From: Roseiarcus sp963782255
Lineage (GTDB): Bacteria > Pseudomonadota > Alphaproteobacteria > Rhizobiales > Beijerinckiaceae
Assembly (NCBI GenBank): GCA_963782255.1
Contig: CAWAIS010000001.1
Coordinates: 4,588,001-4,652,000 of the forward strand
DNA: 64,000 nt
Direction of reading: 5' to 3'
Made by a program: the position numbers and the translations under genes. The notes beneath the pieces were generated by a model. It was not told the origin of the DNA. It was given only the letters and a program-made list of their open reading frames with translations, and made no database searches. Position 1 is the first letter of the stretch; each line of letters starts with the position of its first letter. Positions 33,319-43,850 of this stretch are shown here, piece by piece.

Positions 33319-35241
33319 TCAGATCTCGAATTCGACGCCGATTTCCATGATTTGCGCGCCCGGAATTTTGAAATATGCGCCCGGGCGCTGGGCGTTGTGG
33401 TGCATGAAGGCGAAGAGCGCCTCGCGCCATCGGGGCAGGCCGGGGCGGCGGCCGGACGGAATGATCGTTTCGTGGCCGGTAAAGTAGGTCACCCGCGTGA
33501 GGTCGAATGTCTCGATCTGGCCGCGCGCGATCCCGAGGGCGAGCGCCTCGGGGACATTGGGCTCTTCCATGAAGCCGAAGCGCAGCTCGACGCGGGTAAG
33601 GCCCTCGGACAGCGGCGTGACGACGACGCGGTCCTCGTCCGTCACCCGCGGCGCCTCTGTCGTGGCCACCGCAACGAGGAGCACTCTTTCATGCAACACA
33701 TGATTGCATTTGACGTTGTGCGAGAGCGCGAGCGGCACGCCCTTGGCCATGCGGCCGAGAACGATGGCCACGCCCGGGATGCGACGCGGCGGGTCGCGCC
33801 GGAGCTCGTCGATGAACTCTTTCGAAGGCTGGCGGATCTCGAGCCGAACCGCGTCCATAAGTTCTTCGCCCTTGCGCCAGGTCAGCATGAGGAACGAGAT
33901 GATGAAGGCGATCAGCAACGGGAACCAGCCGCCGTCGAAGAGCTTGGTCGAGGTCGAGGCGAAGAACAGCAAGTCGAGCGCGATCAGGCTGCCGTTGACC
34001 GCATAGACGATTAGCGGATTGTACTTCCAGTGCAGCGCAACGAAGGTCGCCATCAGCGTGGTGATCACCATCAAGAGCGACACGGCAATGCCGAACGCGC
34101 CGGCCAGCGCGTCCGACGAACCGAAGCCGATGACGGCTGTAAGCGTGCCGGCGGCCAGCGCCCAGTTGACGAACGGGACATAGATCTGGCCGATCTCGCG
34201 GCCCTCGGTGTGGACCACCTTCATGCGCGGCAGAAAGCCAAGGTTGATCGCCTGCTGCGTCATGGAATAGGCGCCGGAGATGATCGACTGCGAGGCGATC
34301 ACGGTTGCGACGGTCGCAAGCACGATCAGAGGATAGTGCGCCCATTGGGGCGCGAGGGCGTAGAACGGGCTGTCAAGGACATCCGGAGAGTTGGGTTCGG
34401 ATAGGAGAAGACCGCCCTGGCCGAAATAGTTGAGGGTAAGCGCAGGCAGTGCTACGCTGAACCACGCGATGCGGATCGGAAGCGGCCCGAAATGACCCAT
34501 GTCGGCGTAGAACGCCTCGCCGCCGGTTACTGCGAGGAAGGCGCCGCCGATCACCACAAAGGCCAGTGGCCCGGCATGCCAAAGATAGGTGACGGCCGGC
34601 AGGGGGCTGAGCGCCGTAAGCACCGCGGGCGTTCTGACGATGCCGACGATGCCGAGGATACCGGCGACGATGAACCAGACCAGCATCACTGGCCCGAATA
34701 TTCCGCCGATCCACGAAGTTCCGTTGCGCTGGATGAGAAACAGGATCGCGAGGATCAGGACCGTCAGCGACACGACGGCGTGCCCGAGCTGCGGCGCATA
34801 AATTTTCAGCCCCTCGATCGCGCTCAGGACCGAAATCGCCGGCGTGATGGTGCCGTCGCCGTAGAGCAAGGTGGCGCCGACGAGGCCGACCAAGACCATG
34901 GCCGCACGCCATTTGTTGCGCTTGGCGCGCCGCGGGCTGACCAGCGCAAGCAGCGCCAGAATGCCGCCCTCGCCGTGGTTGTCGGCGCGCATGATGAGGA
35001 TCGCGTATTTGATCGAGATGACGATGATCAACGACCAGAAGATCAGCGACACGATGCCGAGCACCGCTTGCGGCGAAACCTGTCCGTCGGGACTGGCGGA
35101 CTTGGCGGCGACGTTGAGGGTATAGAGCGGGCTCGTGCCGATGTCGCCGAACACGACGCCCATGCAGGCAAGCGCCGCCGGCGCCCACGAGCGCGCGCTC
35201 CCCTCTCGAGGCGCCGCGTCAATCTTCGCCGTTGCGCTCAT
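33319..35241 (-). CDS. kup: Low-affinity potassium transporter Kup
   Basis: A K+/H+ symporter of the inner membrane, 640 residues with about 12 membrane helices followed by a soluble C-terminal domain of about 190 residues. Family motifs are GVVFGDIGTSPLYTLN near the start, DNHGEGGILALLALV, LLYGDGTITPAISVLSAIEG, FGPVMLVWF and SQSIISGAYSMTQQAINLGFLPRM. The start at 35241 (MSATAKIDAAPREG) places the first helix normally; the longer frame to 35322 adds 27 unlike residues. It is transcribed away from IS91 copy 2. Confidence 0.97.
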   Translation of the reverse strand: MSATAKIDAAPREGSARSWAPAALACMGVVFGDIGTSPLYTLNVAAKSASPDGQVSPQAVLGIVSLIFWSLIIVISIKYAILIMRADNHGEGGILALLALVSPRRAKRNKWRAAMVLVGLVGATLLYGDGTITPAISVLSAIEGLKIYAPQLGHAVVSLTVLILAILFLIQRNGTSWIGGIFGPVMLVWFIVAGILGIVGIVRTPAVLTALSPLPAVTYLWHAGPLAFVVIGGAFLAVTGGEAFYADMGHFGPLPIRIAWFSVALPALTLNYFGQGGLLLSEPNSPDVLDSPFYALAPQWAHYPLIVLATVATVIASQSIISGAYSMTQQAINLGFLPRMKVVHTEGREIGQIYVPFVNWALAAGTLTAVIGFGSSDALAGAFGIAVSLLMVITTLMATFVALHWKYNPLIVYAVNGSLIALDLLFFASTSTKLFDGGWFPLLIAFIISFLMLTWRKGEELMDAVRLEIRQPSKEFIDELRRDPPRRIPGVAIVLGRMAKGVPLALSHNVKCNHVLHERVLLVAVATTEAPRVTDEDRVVVTPLSEGLTRVELRFGFMEEPNVPEALALGIARGQIETFDLTRVTYFTGHETIIPSGRRPGLPRWREALFAFMHHNAQRPGAYFKIPGAQIMEIGVEFEI

Positions 35242-35588
35242 TGGGCGCGGCCTTCGCCGAATGACAGCCTGACCGAGGCCGAGACTGCCCCACAGCCCAC
35301 CCCGATGGCAACCCTGAGACACCCTGAGACGCCGCCGAACGACCTTGAGAAAACTATGACGCCGCGCAGGACGGCCGAAGAGCGGATCGCCGAAGCATCT
35401 GCGAAGGCCCCAGCCAAACGACTATCGGGTCGGCGCAAGCGCGATTTGGATCGCGAGTGCTGGCCTCAGCGGGTTTCGTGGACTGGCTGGCCGATCCGAC
35501 CTTCCTCTCGAACTCAGACTGGCTGATGCAGCGGACGGGGGGCTGCCACGATCGCTTCCCCCCTTGCGGACGGCCGGAGTCGGCGTAA
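35242..35588. other. Intergenic region between kup and IS91 copy 2
   Basis: 347 bases that should contain the kup promoter. A 10-bp tandem (ACCCTGAGAC twice, 35311-35330) is present. A plus-strand frame at about 35356 (MTPRRTAEERIAEASAKA) looks like the start of a small protein but breaks off before the IS91 edge; it may be a gene truncated by the insertion. No family was recognised. Confidence 0.4.
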
Positions 35589-35706
35589 GGACTAAACCGC
35601 TCGCGCGGTAGCTGCGGCGAGGGCAGCGCGGGAAGCTGGGTCGGACGAGGCCAGGACTGTCTCAGAATCATGGGGTTCCACCCCATGGGAGACAGGAGCT
35701 TTCGCG

Positions 35707-36582
35707 ATGTCCGACAAGCCCATCAACCCGCTGCGTCAGCGCATGATCGACGACATGACGGCGCGTCGGTTCAAGGAGAAGGTGCAGAAGGACTACGTCC
35801 GGCACGTCAGGACCTTTACGGCCTTCCTGGGCCGGTCGCCCGATACGGCGACGAAGGAGGACCTTCGCCGCTTTCAGTTGCATCTGGCGCAGCAGCAGAT
35901 CAGCCCAGGTTCGATCAACGCCGCCGTCACCGCGCTTCGGTTCTTCTTCACCGTGACGCTCGAACGGCCAGACCTCGTTCGTCCTCTGACGATCGTGAAC
36001 AAGCCGCGCAGGGCGCCGGTCGTGCTCAGCCAGGAAGAGGTCGCGCTCCTGCTCGAAGCCGCGCCGGGCCTGAAGTACAAGGCCGCGCTCAGCGTCGCCT
36101 ACGGCGCGGGCCTGCGCGTGTCCGAGGTCGCGCACCTGAAGGTGTCCGACATCGACAGCCAGCGCATGACGCTTCGGGTCGAGCAGGGCAAAGGGCAGCG
36201 GGACCGTTATGTGATGCTGTCGCCGCAACTGCTCGAACTGTTGCGCGCATGGTGGAAGGCGGCGCGGCCGCGGGCCTGGCTGTTCCCCGGCCAAAACCCG
36301 GTCAACCCGATCACCGCCCGTCAGCTCAATCGCGCCGTCACCGCCGCCAAAGACCTGGCCGGCATCTCCAAGCGCGTGTCACCGCATACGCTGCGGCACA
36401 GCTTCGCCACCCATCTGCTCGAGCAGGACGTCGACATTCGCGTGATCCAGGTGTTGCTCGGCCACGCCAAGCTCGAGACGACCGCGCTCTACACCCAGGT
36501 CGCGGTCAACACGATCCGCGACGTCAAGAGCCCGCTCGAGCGGCTCGGCGTCAACCTGGCGAAGCGAAAGCCGGCCGACTGA
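35707..36582 (+). CDS. Tyrosine recombinase of IS91-type element (copy 2)
   Basis: A 291-residue protein identical in translation to that of copy 1, with the same catalytic motifs (GAGLRVSEV, PHTLRHSFATH, LGHAKLETTALYTQ). Only silent differences were noticed, for example GTGTCACCG for GTGTCGCCG and ATTCGCGTG for ATTCGGGTG. The identity of the protein with silent changes shows that both copies were recently under selection or recently copied. Confidence 0.93.
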   Translation: MSDKPINPLRQRMIDDMTARRFKEKVQKDYVRHVRTFTAFLGRSPDTATKEDLRRFQLHLAQQQISPGSINAAVTALRFFFTVTLERPDLVRPLTIVNKPRRAPVVLSQEEVALLLEAAPGLKYKAALSVAYGAGLRVSEVAHLKVSDIDSQRMTLRVEQGKGQRDRYVMLSPQLLELLRAWWKAARPRAWLFPGQNPVNPITARQLNRAVTAAKDLAGISKRVSPHTLRHSFATHLLEQDVDIRVIQVLLGHAKLETTALYTQVAVNTIRDVKSPLERLGVNLAKRKPAD

Positions 36583-36592
36583 CCGCGGCCGC

Positions 36593-37597
36593 ATGGCGCG
36601 GCCACCGGGTCACCACCTGGAGGTCGCCGACGTCTTTCGCGCCCACGGGGCGGCGTGGCGAATGGCCAACGCCGGTCACGTGAGCCTCGACCAGTTGAAG
36701 GTCATGTCGGCGATCGAGACCTGTCGCACAGCCGCGCTCGGCGGACACGTCGAGCGCTGCGAGGACTGTGCGCACGAACGGATCTCCTACAATTCCTGCC
36801 GCAATCGCCACTGCCCGAAGTGCCAGGCGGCCGCGGCGAGGGAATGGCTCGAAGACCGCGAGGCCGAACTCCTGCCGGTTCCCTATTACCACGTCGTCTT
36901 CACCCTGCCGGCGTCGACCGGCGCCGTCGCGTTCCAGAACAAGTCCCCCGTCTACGACCTCCTGTTCAGGACCGCCGCCCAGACGCTGACCACGATCGCG
37001 GCCGACCCGAAGCATCTGGGCGCGCGCATCGGCCTGACCGCCGTACTGCACACCTGGGGCTCGGCGCTGACCCACCATCCGCACGTCCACGTCATCGTTC
37101 CCGGCGGCGGCCTGTCGCTGGACGGATCGCGCTGGATCGCCTGCAAGCCCGGCTTCTTCCTGCCCGTGCGGATGCTGTCGCGTCTCTTCCGCCGGCTCTT
37201 CCTCGAAGGGCTCGCAGCCCTGCATGCGGCCGGACGCCTCGTCTTCCTCGGCGACCTCGCGCGGCTCGCCGACAAAGCCGCCTTCGACGCCGTCCTCGCG
37301 CCGCTGCGCCGATCGGAATGGATCGTCTATGCCAAGAGGCCGTTCGCCGGGCCGAAGGCCGTGCTCGCCTATCTCGCCCGCTACACCCACCGCGTCGCGA
37401 TCTCGAACTCCAGGCTCATGGAGCTGGACGACAAGGGCGTCACATTCAAGTGGAAGGACTATCGGGTCGAAGGCCGCGACCGGTTCAAGACCATGACGCT
37501 CGCGGCCCACGAGTTCATCCGCCGCTTTCTCCTGCACGTGCTGCCGAGCGGCTTCCACCGCATCCGACACTACGGCCTCTTCGCCGGCGCGGTCTGA
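36593..37597 (+). CDS. IS91-family HUH transposase, copy 2, truncated by TGA
   Basis: 334 residues. The zinc region (Cys56, Cys59, Cys69, Cys74, Cys77), the HUH motif (HHPHVHVIVPGG, residues 161-172) and YLARYTHRVAISN are all present. The frame ends at HYGLFAGAV because CGA, as in copy 1, is TGA here (37595-37597). Downstream the same frame continues to a TGA at 37808-37810, so the complete protein would be 405 residues. The lost 71 residues include the CPCCGG motif. One missense change is seen: STGAV against SIGAV in copy 1. Confidence 0.9.
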   Translation: MARPPGHHLEVADVFRAHGAAWRMANAGHVSLDQLKVMSAIETCRTAALGGHVERCEDCAHERISYNSCRNRHCPKCQAAAAREWLEDREAELLPVPYYHVVFTLPASTGAVAFQNKSPVYDLLFRTAAQTLTTIAADPKHLGARIGLTAVLHTWGSALTHHPHVHVIVPGGGLSLDGSRWIACKPGFFLPVRMLSRLFRRLFLEGLAALHAAGRLVFLGDLARLADKAAFDAVLAPLRRSEWIVYAKRPFAGPKAVLAYLARYTHRVAISNSRLMELDDKGVTFKWKDYRVEGRDRFKTMTLAAHEFIRRFLLHVLPSGFHRIRHYGLFAGAV

Positions 37598-38169
37598 GCC
37601 AGCAACATCGAGCGCGTCCGCCAGGCGCTCGCCGCGCCCGAGGCTGCACCCGAGGGCTCGCACGCCGAGACCGACGGCCAGGCCGAAGCCGTTTCGCCGG
37701 CGCGGCGCTGCCCCTGCTGCGGCGGCCGGATGATCATTGTCGAGACGTTCGAAGGGCCGCGCCCCGCGCGATCGCCTTCCCCAAGCCGGATCAGGATCGA
37801 CACGTCATGACCGACGCCGCGCGTCCCGCCTCGCAGCGCCGCTTCCCCTCGCCTCCAGCCGCACGCCGGAGCAGGAACGCGACGTCCTCCCGACGTCCGC
37901 ACAGGCTCTCCAGCCGCCGAGCCCATCCCCGTCGCCCTCATCCGCGCCCGACAAGAAGCCCGTCGTCTCGGCTCCCGACGATGAAACCGACCGTCTTCCG
38001 CCACCGCCCCCAAATCGGCGATCCGACCGCGATCCTCAAATCCCCATAGGCCGCGCTCGGTCAAACAGCGCCCTTCCTCCCCGCGGTTTCCTCCTTACGA
38101 GGCTTTCAAACGCCGGCCCCCGCGTCTCGCACGACCGTCCGAAAGGGCCGGCGTCTGAAACCCTTCAGT

Positions 38170-38495
38170 ATTGCGGTCGTCGCGGATCGCCGTCTCGTAG
38201 GCGCAGATTGGGTAGGAAAGCGGGCCTTGCCTCTAGGCGGACAATCCGCCCGAAGGAGATGTCCGCCAGCAGAGGAGCCGCAGCAGTTGCGGAGTTCTGG
38301 GCCCTCTTGCCTGGCGACCGACGGCTTGGCCTATTGGGGTGCTTCGTGATGGGGCGGACCCGCCCGGCGCGGAAAGTCAAACCACACCCCTCATCCCTCT
38401 GGCCAAGCAGCAATCATTGCACGCATCCAAGTAGCATCGCGTTTGTCCCTTGTCCGTTACGTCAAAAGCCAACAGTTTTGTCCGCCCAATCCTAC
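38170..38495. other. Intergenic region between IS91 copy 2 and the oxidoreductase operon
   Basis: 326 bases with no credible gene. It begins with TCGCGGATCG and later has GCCTCTAGGC and CCGCCCGAA, words also found in the same order just after copy 1 (29502 on). The two insertion sites may therefore share target-like sequence or be fragments of related genes. It is the 3' side of the oxidoreductase operon; no terminator with a T-run was seen. Confidence 0.4.
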
Positions 38496-41400
38496 TTATC
38501 CTCCGAGGAACTGCCGCAACCGGCCGCCCGTCCACTGCGCCACCGTGGAGCGAATCTGTCCGCCCGCCGACGTGTCCGACACTTGCCCGGAGGTGAGCGG
38601 CATGCTGAGGCGCCAGGAGCTTGAAAAGCGGAACCAGACGATCTTCTCCGCGGCATAATCGGCAGCCTCGTACTTCTCGCTGTGGATCACACCCTTATGC
38701 TCGACGAACGGCGGCCCAATCTCGATCTCCCCGCGGACCCGCTGGTAGGTCGCACTGTCCAGCCGATAGTCGAGATAGGAATAGACCCACTCGCCGGCGG
38801 GTTTCTGGGAGATGAACGGCTGCTCAAGGAACCTGCGGCAGCTCAAAATCGCGGAAACATTGCTCGCCGTCCCCGGAAGACCCCATCCATGGAAGTCGGT
38901 CCGGATCTCGTTGAGGTCCCCACTAACAACAAATGCGCCCTCCTCCGATGAGACGCGCGCGGTACGCTTATTGAAGCCGTATAGATTGACGCCGACAACG
39001 ACAGCGAGGGGTTGATTAAGCAGCAAATAAGGCATGTAAGTGAAAGGGCCGCCGGCGGGTGCGTCGGTGTCGCAGCGGTCAACATAGGGAATGAGTTCGA
39101 GAAACTCGTGATAATTGATACCGCCAGCCGGAAGGAATCCCGGGCGCACGTTTCGCTGGCGGCTGAAAACCAGAACGATGGGGTGCCACTTCCCCCATTT
39201 CGACGGGGGGATGAGGCGAAGCCCATCTGGCAGTTTGCTTTGGACGAACTCGATTGAACCGGCGATGGTCGCGCAGTACGCATCGACCGAGCCCAAGCCC
39301 CCGGCCGCCACGCTCTTCAGCTTGTCGACGACGTTGACCAGCGGCAGCGCTCCGATGGGAAGGGAATATTGACCGGAGTTTCCGTCGCCCGTTATCGTCA
39401 TGTCCGCCTCCGTAATGGCTCGCGCCGTCATGCGGCCCGCGATCACGGCCGCCTCGATACATCCCGCGTTCACGCCCGAGCGAACCCAGTCGCCGGCGAG
39501 GTATAGGTTGTGGAGGCCGGAGCGGTCCGGCCAGAGCCGGTAGCCGACGCTGCCGGGCACGGAGAGGACGTAGCGCTCCGACGGATCGATGTTGACCCTC
39601 AGATACTGGTGGTCGAGCCTCTTCGGGCCGGGCAGGCGGCGGGGCGCCTCGAGCAGGTTCCATCGGAATCGGGGAGGCTCGCCAGTCACGGCGTGGGGCC
39701 ACAGCGCGCCCAACCGTTCGTTCATCCAGTCGACGAACGCCTCTTTCGCGCTCTTGAGCTCCCGGTCGGGAAATCCGGGGTCCGTTCCTGGATCGGGAAT
39801 GGAATCGGCGTCAGGAAAGACGCCGCAGAAATACGCGAGGCTGCGCGGCTGCCCGCTTCGCTCGCGCTCCAGATGGAGCAGTCTCGTATTGTCTTCACAT
39901 GAGTTTAGCGGCGCCATCGGCCATTTGTCGGTCGGTCGCTCGAACCCCGCCAGGGCAGTCTCCGGGTCCGGCCAGCCGAGATCTTCGGTCGAAGGCTTGA
40001 GCCAGAGTTGTAGCGCGGCGGTCTGTGTGGTGACGATCTTGTCCAGAAAGTCGCGCCAGCCGGGTACACGCTGCCTGAAGTCGAAGCAGATCGACTTCAG
40101 CCCGTCGAAGCCGAGAGCGAGGATCACGATGTCGAAAATGTCCTCGCCGCCGGCCTCGCCCTCCGAGTTCGTGCGGCGGAGAACGCGCTCCGAGATGGCG
40201 TCCTGCCAGGGGGTCCACGCGGATTCAAGATCGATTCCCTCCAGGGCGTCGCCGTCGACGATCTGGTCCGGGTCGGGGGCCGACGGCCACGACCAGCCGC
40301 CGTCCTCCCGCGGGATCAAGGGATCGTAGTATTGTTCGCCGTTCTTCAGCAGGACCTGCTGCGCCAGGATCACGCGGTCGACGATCGGCGCCTCGGACGA
40401 CAATTCGAGTTTCTTGACGCGGCAGAAGAACTCGAACTTCACCTTCCGCTGGTAGCGAAGGTACCGGTAGAAGGGAGCGATGATGTTGTCCCCCATCGGC
40501 TCTGCGAGCGCGTGGAGGACCGAACCCTTGTAGCTCAGGATGAACCGAAGAGCGAGCAGCGTCGCCGTGCCGGCGCCGATCCCCGACGTCCTCGGGGTAA
40601 AGGCGTAGTCGTAGCAGCCGCGGACGACGGCGGAGTCGAGGTTTTTCGGCTTGGCACCATGAGCCTTCATCCACTCCGACCAATCGACGCCGTCGATGGC
40701 CTCGAACCCGCCGAAGAACAGATTGTCCGACAACAGCCCTCTCGCCATCGCGAAGGCGAGATCGAACACGATCTCGAGCCGGCGCTGGGTATCCGACTTC
40801 GGCGCCGCTGCGAGCGCCTCCACGACTTCCTGATGGCTCTCCGAGATCAGTTGAGACAGCGCGCTCCTGGCCTCGTCGCCGACCTCGGACGGATCGGGAG
40901 GGAGCCGCTCGGCGGCCTGCCGCGCCACCGTCAAGGCGGTTTCACCTTCGCCCGGCGACCGGCCCAGCGGGGCGATGGCGGCGAGTTCTCGCGGCCACGC
41001 GCCTGCGGGATTCGTGACCTAAATAGGCCGGAAGCTCCGTCCGATGGAACGTGCTTTCGATCGTGGCGAGAAACTGGACCAGGAGCGCCCACGGCGTGAA
41101 CGGCGGGGCGGGGCCGAGTCCGGGCTCGAGGCTGTTGGGCGGGAATTCGATCAGCCAGGGCTTCCACTTGTCGTCGAAGTTCTCCATCACCGTGAAGTGG
41201 TTGAGCGGCGTAAAACACGATTTCCACGCGTCCCGATCCGCGCCGAGCCGCTCGTATAGCCGCTTCACGACATCGAAGGCGTTGTCGTAAAAGCCGGCCC
41301 AGATGTGCAGCCCGTGCTCGTAGGCCCGGTCGTAGCGTGACGTATCGCGGCCGACCGCGGCCTTTCCTCCGAGCCGCCAGCCGAGCGTATAGACTGTGAT

Positions 41401-41514
41401 GTCGTAGGAGTCGTCCGGATCGTGCTCCGTCAGCTCGAAGGCCGCGGTCAACGCGCTGATGCCGCCGCCGAGGATCGCGACTTTCGTTGTGGTCTTGGAG
41501 GCTGTGTTTGCCAT
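38496..41514 (-). pseudogene. FAD-dependent oxidoreductase fused to acetoacetate-decarboxylase-like domain, frameshifted
   Basis: The N-terminal part (start 41514) has the FAD motif VAILGGGISALTAAFELTE, YTLGWRLGGKAA and YEHGLHIWAGFYDNAF. Its frame then goes astray and stops at 40942. A second frame, open from upstream of 40934, carries on with the flavoprotein body and its end (GLHNLYLAGDWVRSGVNAGCIEAA). After it comes about 270 residues of an acetoacetate-decarboxylase-like barrel (GINYHEFLELIPYVDRC; LAVVVGVNLYGFNKRTARVS). The shift lies at about 40990-41010. Joined, it would be about 1005 residues. It is a paralogue of the gene at 41529-43850, only 14 bp upstream. Confidence 0.82.
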
Positions 41515-41528
41515 GTCCGACCCTCTCG

Positions 41529-43850
41529 CTAGCGGCGTCTGGTCAGGACCGAGTGCGAAAGAGGCTTCCCGCCCCCGAGAGCCAGCCCCAGAATGTGTTC
41601 CGCCGCGGCTTCGACCCCGATCGCCATCTCCCGCAGCAAGCCGCCGAGACTGCGCTCGAAATGCAGGAAGCGCTCGCCGTCGATGGCCACGCCGGTCCCG
41701 ACGATCGCGCGTGCTGCCTGCCGGCCGGACATCACCGCTGCCTCGATGCATTCGACGTTGAACCCGCTGTCGATCCAGGCGCCGGCGAGAAAGAGATGTG
41801 CGAATCCCGAACCGTCGGCGGGTAGCCGCCATCGCGTCGAGCCTGCGGGCGAGCCCGCGCAGCAGGCCCATGGATCGACGTTCGCCTTGACGACCTGGTA
41901 GTCGATCCGATCCTCGTCGGTTCCGCCGTCGGGGTCGAACAACAGATCCCAGTCGAACGCGCCGCCAGAACTCGGCTGCGGCCACAGCTCCCGCGACTTC
42001 TGCTCGAACCATTCCACGGCTAATCGGCGCGCGTGGGCTTTCGCGATCGTAGGGACGTCGACGCGAGTCGGCGCCGCCTTGTAGAGCGACGTCTCGAACG
42101 CATCGCAAAGGTACTGCAGCGACCTGGGCGAAAGTCTTTTCCGGCCCCAGTTCTCGCGCTTCAGCACGACCGTCCTGTCCGCCCAGATGTTGAGCGGCGT
42201 GGGTCCGTTCGACATCGGGAAATCGATCTTGTCATTGCCGTACGGATTGTCGGGCGGGCTCCACCCCATGTCCTCGAGGGTCCTCGTGCACCAGGCCTGC
42301 AAGGAAACGGTCGGCACTAGCGACGCGGCGTCGGTCATTCGCTTGAATCGGCGACTGGCGGCGACCAACTCGGCGCAGGGTCCCGGCGCGTCCTTCGTCG
42401 GCTTGAACGCGCCGATCGAAACCGCGAGCACGACCTCGTCGAAGTCGGAACCCTGGCTGAGGACGACATCGTCGCCAACCTTCTGGCCGCACCAGTACGA
42501 TTCGAGGTCGAGCCCTTCGAGCGACCGGCCATTCTCGATCTGCTCCCACCGGGGTGCCTCCGGCCAGCATTCCAGATTGGCGAACCTGGGGTGCGGCTTG
42601 AAGGTCGGGTCGTAGGTCTCGACGGAAAGATCGACCTGCCGGTCGAAATGGACTTTCGCGATGCCGTCCAGGGTCTCGTTGAGCTCCAGCCGCTTCAACT
42701 TGTGAAAGAACTGGAACTTGACGTCCCAGTTCCGCAAGGCGCCGTAGATTGGCGCGACGACCACCTCGCCGAGGCCCGCCGTGGTCTCGTACAGGAACGC
42801 GTCCTTGTAGCCGCCGAACAGCCGCAACGACACCTGCGCCGCGCTGCCCGCTCCGAGGCTCGGGCGCCGCTTGTCCCCGTCGAGATATTGAAACGTCGTG
42901 TTGTAGAGCGACTGGACGATGCTCGATCCGAATACTGCCTCCCTGTCCGCTCCAGCGCCGCACAGCCAATCCCGGAAATCCTGCGCGTCGAGTTCGGCGA
43001 CGGACGCCCCTTCGATCTCCATGTCGAGGACCACGCCCCCGACCAGCGCGGTTCCGACGTCGATCAGCTCTCGAACGAACTTCGATCCCTTCTTCCCTTT
43101 GAAGCCCCCGTCGTCCCGGACGTGGGCGGACACCCGCCTGAGGAAGCGGGCGAAGCCGCGCAACTGCTTCTCGGTCCGAAGGGTGGAGGTACGGGTGAGG
43201 CTGTCCGCCCATTTCCAGGTCGCCGCGAGGCTCTTGTCGAATGGCGCAAGCAGGCCGAACCTGTAGTGCGGATCACGCGGCGCGGCGCCAGCAACGTGAA
43301 TGTCCGGCTCGTAGTCGACCTTCACGCCGGCTTCGGCGAGAAGGACGGCGATGTCGACCGGGATCTGAAGCGTCTTGAATTCCCAGGCCGGCGTCATCTG
43401 CTGGAACTGGTCGTCGATGACGCGAAGGAGCCGGGTTAAGCAGGGCCAGAACGCGAGCGGTTCGCCTCCGTCGCCGGGGCTTCCGTCGGCTTTCGGCCAG
43501 CGGATGCCGGCAAATTTCTTTCGGTCTCCGGAGCCGATCACGGTGAAGCGCTGTTTTTCGAACGCCTGCTCCCATTGGGTGATCGCCTGATGCTCGCCCG
43601 GACTCCACGCGTCGTAGGCTGCGCGCACGATCTCGAACGCATTCTCGTAGCAGCCGAACCAGACGTGCAGGCCGTGCTCCACGATCCGGCCGTCCGGCTT
43701 CCGACCGCTCGCCGCCTTGCCTCCGAGCCGCCAGCCGAGCTGGTAGATCGTCACATCGAACTGGTCCCGCAGCGCCCGGGTCCGTGAGAGATCGAAGGCG
43801 GCCGCGAGCCCGGCCATTCCTCCCCCGATGATGACGATCTTGCGCTTCAT
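41529..43850 (-). CDS. FAD-dependent amine-oxidase/desaturase-like oxidoreductase
   Basis: 773 residues. The N-terminus has a dinucleotide-binding motif (KIVIIGGGMAGLAAAFDLS) and YQLGWRLGGKAASGRK, then VEHGLHVWFGCYENAFEIVR. The C-terminus has the FAD-closing motif (FAHLFLAGAWIDSGFNVECIEAAVMSG), as in phytoene-desaturase and amine-oxidase relatives. It is longer than those enzymes by about 250 residues, from inserts in the middle substrate domain. The substrate is unknown. The start overlaps the stop of the cyclase gene (ATGA, 43847-43850), so both are translated from one mRNA. Confidence 0.85.
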   Translation of the reverse strand: MKRKIVIIGGGMAGLAAAFDLSRTRALRDQFDVTIYQLGWRLGGKAASGRKPDGRIVEHGLHVWFGCYENAFEIVRAAYDAWSPGEHQAITQWEQAFEKQRFTVIGSGDRKKFAGIRWPKADGSPGDGGEPLAFWPCLTRLLRVIDDQFQQMTPAWEFKTLQIPVDIAVLLAEAGVKVDYEPDIHVAGAAPRDPHYRFGLLAPFDKSLAATWKWADSLTRTSTLRTEKQLRGFARFLRRVSAHVRDDGGFKGKKGSKFVRELIDVGTALVGGVVLDMEIEGASVAELDAQDFRDWLCGAGADREAVFGSSIVQSLYNTTFQYLDGDKRRPSLGAGSAAQVSLRLFGGYKDAFLYETTAGLGEVVVAPIYGALRNWDVKFQFFHKLKRLELNETLDGIAKVHFDRQVDLSVETYDPTFKPHPRFANLECWPEAPRWEQIENGRSLEGLDLESYWCGQKVGDDVVLSQGSDFDEVVLAVSIGAFKPTKDAPGPCAELVAASRRFKRMTDAASLVPTVSLQAWCTRTLEDMGWSPPDNPYGNDKIDFPMSNGPTPLNIWADRTVVLKRENWGRKRLSPRSLQYLCDAFETSLYKAAPTRVDVPTIAKAHARRLAVEWFEQKSRELWPQPSSGGAFDWDLLFDPDGGTDEDRIDYQVVKANVDPWACCAGSPAGSTRWRLPADGSGFAHLFLAGAWIDSGFNVECIEAAVMSGRQAARAIVGTGVAIDGERFLHFERSLGGLLREMAIGVEAAAEHILGLALGGGKPLSHSVLTRRR

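Larger units (their letters stand above)
35589..38169 (+). mobile_element. IS91-type element copy 2
   Basis: About 2581 bp, nearly identical to copy 1 without its insertion (2583 bp including the 2-bp duplication). It has the same edges (GGACTAAACCGCTCG at left, AACCCTTCAGT at right) and differs by a handful of substitutions. The orientation is the same as copy 1, so the pair forms direct repeats around about 6.1 kb that holds the 753-aa gene and kup. Confidence 0.93.
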
